The translations under genes were made by a program, and so were the position numbers. A stretch of 55,839 bases of DNA from Pseudonocardia sp. SCN 73-27 (lineage in GTDB: Bacteria > Actinomycetota > Actinomycetes > Mycobacteriales > Pseudonocardiaceae), in assembly GCA_001725415.1 (NCBI GenBank), contig MEGH01000011.1:123871-179709 (forward strand). Direction: 5' to 3'. The notes under the pieces were generated by a model that searched no databases, had not been told where the DNA came from, and saw only the letters and a list, made by a program, of their open reading frames with translations. Below are positions 43,569-50,760 of this stretch, one piece after another (position 1 is the first letter of the stretch; every line of letters starts with the position of its first letter).

Positions 43569-43608
43569 GTGAGTGGCGATGGTCGCCATGGCGACCATCG
43601 CCACTCAC
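43569..43608. repeat. 40-bp palindromic repeat, copy 2 (perfect)
   Basis: GTGAGTGGCGATGGTCGCCA followed by its exact reverse complement: a perfect 40-base palindrome, differing at four positions from the copy at 21343. It overlaps the last codons' stop region of the ClpX-finger gene on the minus strand: the TGA (43605-43607) is part of the palindrome. It also follows the 3' end of the PPOX gene. Confidence 0.92.
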
Positions 43609-43772
43609 AGGGGGTTGTCGGGCTCGGTGACGTCGGCCTCCTGGACCGCGTCGGAGGCGAGGCGCACGCAGTCGTCGCAGATCGCGGCGTCGACACCGAC
43701 GACGAGCCGGTGCACCTCGTCGGCGCCCTTGCCGCAGAAGGAGCAGCGGGGTTGCGCGTCGGTGGTGGCCAC
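43605..43772 (-). CDS. Stand-alone ClpX-type C4 zinc-finger protein
   Basis: A 55-residue protein below the usual size cut-off: CSFCGKGADEVHRLVVG...AICDDCVRLASDA. It has the four cysteines (CxxC...CxxC) of the ClpX N-terminal zinc-binding domain without an AAA+ domain. Such a domain alone could act as an adaptor or decoy for ClpX substrates. The GTG at 43772 has TAGGGT six bases upstream (43779-43784), suggesting leaderless translation. The stop lies inside the palindromic repeat. Confidence 0.88.
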   Translation of the reverse strand: MATTDAQPRCSFCGKGADEVHRLVVGVDAAICDDCVRLASDAVQEADVTEPDNPL

Positions 43773-43854
43773 CGGCCGACCCTAGCGCGCGGGCATCGCG
43801 GCGCCCCGGGTCCGTCGTCCTGACGTGGCCGCGTCCGGCCTGCATGATGAGGTC

Positions 43855-45270
43855 GTGCCCGTACGTGACGACGCCACCCGCAGCCCCCTGCTCGGCCCGG
43901 ACCGTGACGACTCCCGGCCGGCGGTGACCGTCGGCGACGCGGCGTTGCGCCGCGAGGAGCTGTGGGCCGCGGCGGGTGCGGTCGCGGAGCGGATCGTGGG
44001 GGCGCCGGCCGTCGCGGTGCACGGCGACGCGAGCCTGCGGACGGTCGTCTCGGTGGTGGGCGGGCTGCTGGCGGGCGTGCCGGTCGTGCCGGTGCCGTCC
44101 GACGCCGGGACCATGGAACGGGCCCATGTGCTGTCGGACTCCGGCGCGACGGTGTGGCTGGGCCCGCCGACCGAGGGCGTGGCCCTCGAACAGGTCACGG
44201 TCGACGCCACCGCGCGCGGCAGTTTCGCCGGCACCGAGCCCGACCTCGACGCCACCGCGTTGATCATGTACACGTCCGGGACGACGGGGAAGCCGAAGGG
44301 CGTCGTGATGTCGCGGCGGGCCATCGCCGCCGATCTCGACGCGCTCGCCGATGCCTGGGCCTGGACCGCCGACGACACCCTCGTCCACGGTCTGCCGCTG
44401 TTCCACGTGCACGGCCTGGTCCTGGGGACACTGGGCGCGCTGCGCCACGGCTCCCCGCTGATTCACACGGTGCGGCCCAAGCCGGAGGCGTACGCGGCGG
44501 CGGGCGGCACGCTCTACTTCGGGGTCCCGACGGTCTGGTCCCGCGTCGCCGACTCCCCCGACGCCGCCCGCGCCCTCTCGACAGCGCGGCTGCTCGTCTC
44601 CGGCAGTGCCGGCCTGCCCGACAGGGTCGCCGAGACGCTCACGGCGTTGAGCGGGAAGTCGCCCGTCGAGCGTTACGGCATGACGGAAACGCTGATCACC
44701 GTGGCCGCGCGGGCGGACGCGCCGGTTCACACCGGATGGGTCGGGACGCCGGTGGCAGGCGTCGAGTCGCGGCTGCGCACCGAGCAGGGCGACCCCGTCG
44801 CGCACGACGGCGTGACCGTCGGCGACCTGCAGATCCGCGGCGCCACCATGTTCGACGGCTACCTCGGCACGCCCGAGGCGACGGCCGCGTCGTGGACCGA
44901 CGACGGTTGGTTCCGCACCGGCGACGCCGCGGTGATCACCGAGGACGGCCGGCACCGCATCGTCGGCCGCATCTCCGTCGACCTCATCAAGACCGGCGGC
45001 TACCGCGTGGGCGCCGGGGAGATCGAGGCCGCGCTGCTCGACCATCCGTCGGTGCGGGAGTGCGCGGTCGTCGGCGAACCCGACGACGACCTCGGACAGC
45101 GGATCGTCGCCTACGTCGTGGGCGACGACGTGGTGCCCGACGAGCTGATCGCGCACGTGGCGGGCGGGTTGTCGACGCACAAGCGGCCACGTGCGGTGCG
45201 GGTGCTGGAGTCGTTGCCGCGCAACGCGATGGGCAAGGTCCAGAAGGCTCGTCTGACGGAAGGCCGCTGA
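43855..45270 (+). CDS. Acyl-CoA synthetase (AMP-binding, MatB-like)
   Basis: A 471-residue adenylate-forming enzyme from the GTG at 43855 (a start 10 codons earlier is possible). Motifs are MYTSGTTGKPKGV (P-loop), PLFHVHGL, RYGMTET, the WFRTGDAA hinge and the catalytic Lys region LPRNAMGKVQKA near the C-terminus. It activates a carboxylic acid, perhaps malonate or short-chain acids, to its CoA ester. Its stop shares one base with the ATG of the epoxide hydrolase-like gene. Confidence 0.9.
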   Translation: MPVRDDATRSPLLGPDRDDSRPAVTVGDAALRREELWAAAGAVAERIVGAPAVAVHGDASLRTVVSVVGGLLAGVPVVPVPSDAGTMERAHVLSDSGATVWLGPPTEGVALEQVTVDATARGSFAGTEPDLDATALIMYTSGTTGKPKGVVMSRRAIAADLDALADAWAWTADDTLVHGLPLFHVHGLVLGTLGALRHGSPLIHTVRPKPEAYAAAGGTLYFGVPTVWSRVADSPDAARALSTARLLVSGSAGLPDRVAETLTALSGKSPVERYGMTETLITVAARADAPVHTGWVGTPVAGVESRLRTEQGDPVAHDGVTVGDLQIRGATMFDGYLGTPEATAASWTDDGWFRTGDAAVITEDGRHRIVGRISVDLIKTGGYRVGAGEIEAALLDHPSVRECAVVGEPDDDLGQRIVAYVVGDDVVPDELIAHVAGGLSTHKRPRAVRVLESLPRNAMGKVQKARLTEGR

Positions 45271-46088
45271 TGTTGGCGCACGACCGGGTCGGATCCGGGT
45301 GCCCGGTCGTACTTCTCCACGGTTGGCCGGGCGACCGCAGCGACTACGCCGACGTCGCCCCGCTGCTCGCCGACGAGGCGGACGTGGTCGTCCCCGACCT
45401 GCGCGGGTTCGGCGAGTCCGAGCGCGACCCGGACGGCGACCACGCGATGGCCGCCCAGGTGCGCGCCGTGATCGAGCTGATGGACCACGTCGGGTTCGGT
45501 GTCGCCGTGGTCGGCGGTTACGACGTCGGGAGCCGTGTGGCGCAACAGCTCGCGGTGGAGCATCCCGGCCGGGTGCGCGCGCTCGTCGTCACCCCGCCGT
45601 TGCCCGGTGCGGGGCGGCGTGTCCTGGAGCCGCAGGCGCAGCGCGAGTTCTGGTACCAGGCGTTCCACCAGCTCGAACTGGCCGAGCAGCTCGTCGACGG
45701 GAGGCCCGACGCGGTCCGCGCCTACCTCGCGCACTTCTGGAACCACTGGAGCGGGCCGACGTTCACCCCGTCCGACGCGAGGCTCGACCACCTCGCGCAG
45801 CGGTACGGGGTGCCGGGGGCATTCACGGCGTCGATCGGCTGGTACCGCGGCGGATCGGGGACGGCGGCGCGCGCGCTCGTCGAAAAGCCTCCGCAGACCC
45901 CGGTCGCGACCCCGACGACGGTGCTGTGGCCCGAGCACGATCCGCTGTTCCCGCGGGCGTGGTCGGACCGGGTCGGCGAGTGGTTCGCGGCGGCCGACCT
46001 CCGACACGTCGACGGGGTGGGGCACTTCGTGCCGGTGGAGGCTCCGGACGTGTTCGCCGCAGCGGTCCGCGACGCAGCGACCGAGTGA
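45270..46088 (+). CDS. Epoxide hydrolase-like alpha/beta hydrolase
   Basis: A 272-residue hydrolase. The oxyanion motif is LLHGWPG. The nucleophile elbow GGYDVGSR puts Asp (D85) where lipases carry Ser, as in epoxide hydrolases and haloalkane dehalogenases. LWPEHDPLFP gives the acid and GVGHFVPVEAP the His. A cap domain with WNHW and WYRGG lies between. An epoxide hydrolase function is likelier than dehalogenase because of the tyrosines in the cap. It is co-translated with the acyl-CoA synthetase. Confidence 0.86.
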   Translation: MLAHDRVGSGCPVVLLHGWPGDRSDYADVAPLLADEADVVVPDLRGFGESERDPDGDHAMAAQVRAVIELMDHVGFGVAVVGGYDVGSRVAQQLAVEHPGRVRALVVTPPLPGAGRRVLEPQAQREFWYQAFHQLELAEQLVDGRPDAVRAYLAHFWNHWSGPTFTPSDARLDHLAQRYGVPGAFTASIGWYRGGSGTAARALVEKPPQTPVATPTTVLWPEHDPLFPRAWSDRVGEWFAAADLRHVDGVGHFVPVEAPDVFAAAVRDAATE

Positions 46089-46157
46089 TCATTCGGTAAC
46101 ACAGAACGGATCTTGGCCGAGTAAGCGATCGGTACAACGCCGAGATCAGGAGTCCTC

Positions 46158-47750
46158 ATGGCCGAGGAAAGTGGACGACCCGCGCCGACCCGCCGCAGCT
46201 TCCTCCGCACGGCGGGCGTGGGGGCGGCGGTCCTCGGCGTCGCCGCCTGCACCAACACCCCGGCCACGACACCGGTGGGCAACACCGCACAGACGACCGG
46301 CACCCCCGCCCCGCTCCCCCCGGCGGGCGACGCCGTCACGAAGGGCCCGAAGTACGCGATCAGCCGCTGGCTCGCGCACACGTCCGACCTGAAGACCGGT
46401 GAGGAGCTGTTCGCGCTCAACGCGGGCGACCTGACGCTGGCGGCGTCGACGACGAAGCTGTGGTCGACGGCGGCCGCGCTCGACACGTTCGGCCCGGACT
46501 TCCGTTTCGAGACGCCGGTGTACCGCCACGGCGCGGACCTGGTGCTGGTGGCGGTCGGCGACCTGACGATGGGCGGGCGTGACACCCCGCAGGGGACGAT
46601 CGACTTCCGGCCGCTCGACCACGCCGAGGCCAACGACATCCCGGGGGCGTCGCTGACACCGGAGGACCCGCTGGCCGGGCTGGACGACCTCGCGAAGCAG
46701 GTCAAGGCCGCGGGGATCTCGCAGGTCACGGGCGATGTCGTGATCGACGCGCGGATGTTCGACCAGGCCACGAAGGACACGTACGTCCTGTCGCCCATCA
46801 TGATCAACGACAATCTCGTCGACCTGACGATCACGCCGGGAGCGGCGGGTGCCGCGGCGACGCTGGTCTCGCGGCCCGTCACGGCGGCCTTCACCATCAA
46901 CTCGACGGTGACGACCAGCGCCGCCGACCAGCCCGCCGCCGTGACGGTCACCGAGGACGGCACCACGATCACCGTCTCCGGCACGGTGCCGGCGGGCGCG
47001 CCGATCCTGCGCACGGCCGAGGTGAAGGACCCGCAGTCGTTCGCGCGCACGCTGTTCATCGAGGCGCTGGCACGCGCGGGCGTCGCCGTGTCCGCCGCCC
47101 CGACGGGCGCCAACCCCGTCGCCACGCTGCCCGCCGTCGGCTCCTACGCGCCGGGGGACCGCGTGGCGCTGCACCGGTCGCTGCCGTTCTCGGAGAACAT
47201 CAAGCTGGTCAACAAGGTCAGCATGAACCGGCAGGCCGACACGCTCGTCGTGCTGATCGGCGCGAAGAACGGCAAGCGCACGCTCGACGAGAGCATGCCG
47301 CTGCTGGCGCCGTTCATCCGCAAGGCGGGAATCGACCCGACGACGATGTCGCTGGCCGACGGCCGCGGCAACGACTACTCCGACCTGTTCTCGCCGCGCA
47401 CGGTCGCGACGCTGCTGCGCTACATGGCGACCCGGCCCGACTTCCCCGTCTACAAGGCGTCGATGCCGATCTTCGGTGTCGACGGCACCGAGTCGACGAC
47501 CGTCCCGGCCGACAGCCCGGCGGCCGGGAAGGTCCAGGCCAAGTCGGGCACCACCGTCGCCGGCGATGCGATGAACGGCCGCGGCGTGATCATGGTGCGC
47601 GGCAACGCCGGGTACATGACGTCGAAGAGCGGGCGCGAGTGCGTCGTCGCCGCCTACGTCAACCACGTGCCGATCGCCGAGGTCACCGGGGTGTTCGACG
47701 TCCTCGAGGACGTGGGCGCCGTGGTGGTGTCGATGTGGGAGAACTCCTGA
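46158..47750 (+). CDS. dacB: D-alanyl-D-alanine carboxypeptidase/endopeptidase (PBP4 type)
   Basis: A 530-residue class C-like penicillin-binding protein (peptidase S13). The signal is Tat-like with TRRSFLRTAG and ends in a lipobox-like VAAC31, so it is probably an exported lipoprotein. The active-site motifs are S97-TTK, SMN (about 355) and KSGT (about 462). It trims or opens peptidoglycan peptides outside the cell. The ATG at 46158 follows AGGAGT. It is not operonic with its neighbours. Confidence 0.93.
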   Translation: MAEESGRPAPTRRSFLRTAGVGAAVLGVAACTNTPATTPVGNTAQTTGTPAPLPPAGDAVTKGPKYAISRWLAHTSDLKTGEELFALNAGDLTLAASTTKLWSTAAALDTFGPDFRFETPVYRHGADLVLVAVGDLTMGGRDTPQGTIDFRPLDHAEANDIPGASLTPEDPLAGLDDLAKQVKAAGISQVTGDVVIDARMFDQATKDTYVLSPIMINDNLVDLTITPGAAGAAATLVSRPVTAAFTINSTVTTSAADQPAAVTVTEDGTTITVSGTVPAGAPILRTAEVKDPQSFARTLFIEALARAGVAVSAAPTGANPVATLPAVGSYAPGDRVALHRSLPFSENIKLVNKVSMNRQADTLVVLIGAKNGKRTLDESMPLLAPFIRKAGIDPTTMSLADGRGNDYSDLFSPRTVATLLRYMATRPDFPVYKASMPIFGVDGTESTTVPADSPAAGKVQAKSGTTVAGDAMNGRGVIMVRGNAGYMTSKSGRECVVAAYVNHVPIAEVTGVFDVLEDVGAVVVSMWENS

Positions 47751-48186
47751 CCCGACCGGGTGCCAGAACGCACACCGGTACTCACCACAGGCCCGTTCCA
47801 CTTCCTCGCGGCATGAGCTCGGTGCTGCTGCCACCGACGTGACCCCACCAGGCGCTGCTCGCCTCGCTGCACCGCGCGCCGGCGCACCACCGGCCGGCGG
47901 CCCGCCGTTACGCGGACGCTCTGCTGGAGCCGTGACGTCGGTTCCTCCCCGGTCGAACGGGGGTGGGCTCGGTCGTCGCACCCGTCCCCGGCGGGCAGGG
48001 TTCTCCACGGACGCACGGCAGTTGGTGCACGGTGACGGACACACGTGACCGGACGGACGCCGCGAGCCGTGTAACCCCTGCAGGCGGTCGCGCGACTACG
48101 GGGTGGAGCCCCGTGTCGCCGGGGCCGGGGGGAGGCGCAGGACCGTGAGCCGGGTGTCGCCCCGTGCCGTCCCGGCCCGCTCCGCC
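47751..48186. other. Long gap; possible gene relic at 47813-47935
   Basis: There is no convincing gene. One small frame (47813-47935) reads MSSVLLPPT, an in-frame TGA, then HQALLASLHRAPAHH... RRYADALLEP and a second TGA. This looks like a short protein interrupted by a stop. The rest is GC-rich with no clear ORF, hairpin or repeat. Confidence 0.35.
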
Positions 48187-48603
48187 TCAGTAGCCGCCGT
48201 CGTGCCAGCCCGCGTCGTGCGCCCCGCCGTGAGAACTTTCCGTGCCGGTGTCGACGTGATCGTCGTGCCAGTCGTGGGTCTCCGCGCCGGCGTGGTCGCC
48301 GGAGCCCATGTGCCCGGCGTCGACCTCGTCGGAGTCGTCGCCGGAGTCGTGCCCGGACTCGTCGCCGGAGTCGTCCCAGGTGTCGACCTCGTCGGAGGGG
48401 GTCGCGGCCCCCGGCGGGGGAACCAGGTCGTCGACGTCGGCGTCCGTGTCGGTCACCGCCGTCGACAGCATCCGGCTCCACACCGCGTCGGGCACCGGGT
48501 CGGGCTCGACGAACAGGTCGGCGGCGTCCGCCTCGTCGAGATCGTCATCGGGGACGCTGTCCATGTCCAGGTATCCGTCGGCACCCAGCGGGAGTTCGGT
48601 CAT
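48187..48603 (-). CDS. Acidic Asp/His-rich protein divergent from ECF sigma gene
   Basis: A 138-residue protein with no signal peptide or membrane span. The first 70 residues (LGADGYLDMDSVPDDDLDEADAADLFVEPDPVPDAVWSRML) form an acidic region with one conserved-looking helix (VPDAVWSRMLSTAV). The rest is Asp/Gly/Ser/His-rich low complexity ending in GWHDGGY. The ATG at 48603 has GGAGGGG. Its ATG overlaps the sigma factor's ATG on the other strand (CATG). The function is unknown; anti-sigma activity would be a guess from position. Confidence 0.75.
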   Translation of the reverse strand: MTELPLGADGYLDMDSVPDDDLDEADAADLFVEPDPVPDAVWSRMLSTAVTDTDADVDDLVPPPGAATPSDEVDTWDDSGDESGHDSGDDSDEVDAGHMGSGDHAGAETHDWHDDHVDTGTESSHGGAHDAGWHDGGY

Positions 48604-49168
48604 GGGATCACCCCTCCATCCGGAGGACACCGGGCCGGGCGACGCGGGACGCGCCGCCGAGCTGGGACTGGTGCGCCGCGCCGGCGCGGGCGACACCCGC
48701 GCGTTCGCGACGCTCGTCGACGCCCACCGCGACCGCGCCTGGGCGGTCTGCCTGCGCATCACCGGTCATCAGTACGACGCCGAGGACGCCCTGCAGGACG
48801 CGCTCACCGCGGCCTGGCGTCACCTGCCGACGTTCCGCGGCGACGCCCGCTTCGGGACGTGGCTGCACCGCATCGCGGCCAACGCCGCGCTCAAGCTGGT
48901 GACCCGTCGCCGGGAGGCGCCCGTCGACGAGGCGCCCGATGTCGTCGACGCCGGGTCGGACTTCGCGCTGGGGATCGTCGAGCGTGACGCCCTCGACGCC
49001 GCGCTCGCGCTCCTCCCGCCGGACTTCCGCGTGGCGCTGGTGCTGCGCGAGTACGCGGACATGTCGTACGCGGAGATCGCCGAGGCGCAGGGCGTCGGGA
49101 TCCAGACCGTGAAGAGCAGGCTGAACCGGGCCCGCCGCGCCGTACAGACGCTGCTGCAGGACACATGA
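48602..49168 (+). CDS. ECF sigma-70 factor
   Basis: A 188-residue extracytoplasmic-function sigma factor. The sigma-2 domain is ATLVDAHRDRAWAVCLRITGHQYDAEDALQDALTAAWRHLPTF and sigma-4 is LPPDFRVALVLREYADMSYAEIAEAQGVGIQTVKSRLNRARRAV. No anti-sigma factor with a zinc motif lies beside it. The ATG at 48602 has GGGAG seven bases upstream; alternative starts would lie inside the acidic gene. It may read the GGGAAC-CGTC promoter at 53006. Confidence 0.9.
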   Translation: MGSPLHPEDTGPGDAGRAAELGLVRRAGAGDTRAFATLVDAHRDRAWAVCLRITGHQYDAEDALQDALTAAWRHLPTFRGDARFGTWLHRIAANAALKLVTRRREAPVDEAPDVVDAGSDFALGIVERDALDAALALLPPDFRVALVLREYADMSYAEIAEAQGVGIQTVKSRLNRARRAVQTLLQDT

Positions 49169-49257
49169 CCGCGCGGTGCTCATGGTCGCCCCTCCCCTCC
49201 GATGGAGTGCACGGTTCTTGGAGCCGTGTGAGGTCCCGGATGTTCCCGAGATCCACG

Positions 49258-50760
49258 TCACATTCTCGGCAGAGGTCGGAGATCGGCTCCGACGAGCGCG
49301 TACGACCTGGTCAGGACCCGTGCGGCCTCGCCGACGCGGGGGTCGCGTGCCGTCGTGGTCGCGGTCTGGGCACGGTCCCAGCGGCGGGTGAGCTCGGCCC
49401 GCAGCTCCGGCGGGGACATGGGCCGGCCGGCGCCCAGGCGTCGCCACGGCTCGTCGTTGTCGATCATGAGGTCGAGCTCGCGGGTGAGGTCGCGGGCCAG
49501 GGCGCCCGAGCGGCCGGCGAGCAGCTGCAGTGCCCGCAGCTCCGCGATGCGGTGCATCGCCGGCTGCAGCTCGACCTGCTCGATGCGGTCGCGCAGCCGC
49601 GCACCGGCCTCGTACGACGCAGGCATGCTGCGCGACAGGCCGCGCAGCCCGCGCAGCACCCGCTCCACCGTCAACGGCATGCACCGGCGGACGAACCGGG
49701 TGCCGACCAGCTCCTCGACGGGACTGAGCCCGCTGCGGTGCAACAGCCAGTTCTGCAACGCGTTCGCCCCGGCACCCGCGACGCCGCGCGCGTAGTTCAC
49801 CGCGTACGGCCCCAGCTCGTGCAGGACTCGGCCGGCCGCGGCGGCGTCGACACCCTGCGGGACGCCGAGTCGCGGCAGCATCTGCAGCCGCGCGGTCTCG
49901 ACAGGCTGCAGCGCGGCCAACGTGCGGGCCTTGGTCTCGGTGACCTGCCCCGTCCGGGCGGCCTGCGCGAGGAGAGCGGCGACCGGTACGACGGCTGTGA
50001 GCAGCGCCGGGTGGTCGCCCGCAATGCGATCGGCGACGGTCCGCGCCTCGACGAGCGGGTCGCGCGGCGACCACGGCCCCGACCCGAACAGGTCGGCGTG
50101 CGACAGCACCCCGATGACGCCCGCCGCGGTGGAGCCCATCGGGCCCGTCGCCGCCTGGTGGGCGCGGATGAAGTCGATGTCGTCCTGCTTCTCGACGTCG
50201 CGGAACAGGTAGAGCAGCGCGCTGGCCTGCTCCACGGCGCGTGCCGACGGTGTCTCCCCCGTCGCGCCCTCACCGATCGCGACGCGGCGCACCGCCTCGT
50301 CGCCGGGCCGGTCGAGCGAGCCGAGGCCTGGCGTGTCGATCAGGGTCATGTGCCGCAGGACGCCGGACTGCAGGAACACCTCGATGCGTTCGATCCGCTC
50401 GGCGGGGACGGCCAGCGTCTCGGGCAGCTCGCCGTCGAACGGCAGCGGGTGCACGGTGCCGTCGCGCAGCACGAGCTGGGCACGGTCGGGGGCACCGAAC
50501 CGGTACCAGGTGACGACGCGCGTGCACTCCCCCGCAGCCGTCGGCGCCACCCGGCGTCCGATCAGGGCGTTGACCAGCGTCGACTTCCCCGCCGACACGC
50601 GGCCGACGACGGCGACGCGCAGCGGCTCGGTGACCGAGGCCCGCAGCGCGGCCAGCTCGGCGCGGGCGCCGGGGGCGAGCATGGCGGGTGCCTCGTCGCA
50701 CAGTGCCAGGACCGTGCGCGTCATCCGGTCGGTCGGACCGGCCCCGGCAGGAGGCACCAT
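49258..50760 (-). CDS. Dynamin-like GTPase, IniC-like
   Basis: A 500-residue GTPase close to the length of mycobacterial IniC. The P-loop is GRVSAGKST (53-61), DTPGLG is G3 (142-147), and SHAD is near G4. A long helical region follows and no membrane span is predicted. Such bacterial dynamins tubulate or fuse membranes, and iniBAC of mycobacteria responds to cell-wall stress. Its ATG overlaps that of the IniA-like gene (CATG, 50758-50761). It converges with the sigma gene. Confidence 0.88.
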   Translation of the reverse strand: MVPPAGAGPTDRMTRTVLALCDEAPAMLAPGARAELAALRASVTEPLRVAVVGRVSAGKSTLVNALIGRRVAPTAAGECTRVVTWYRFGAPDRAQLVLRDGTVHPLPFDGELPETLAVPAERIERIEVFLQSGVLRHMTLIDTPGLGSLDRPGDEAVRRVAIGEGATGETPSARAVEQASALLYLFRDVEKQDDIDFIRAHQAATGPMGSTAAGVIGVLSHADLFGSGPWSPRDPLVEARTVADRIAGDHPALLTAVVPVAALLAQAARTGQVTETKARTLAALQPVETARLQMLPRLGVPQGVDAAAAGRVLHELGPYAVNYARGVAGAGANALQNWLLHRSGLSPVEELVGTRFVRRCMPLTVERVLRGLRGLSRSMPASYEAGARLRDRIEQVELQPAMHRIAELRALQLLAGRSGALARDLTRELDLMIDNDEPWRRLGAGRPMSPPELRAELTRRWDRAQTATTTARDPRVGEAARVLTRSYALVGADLRPLPRM

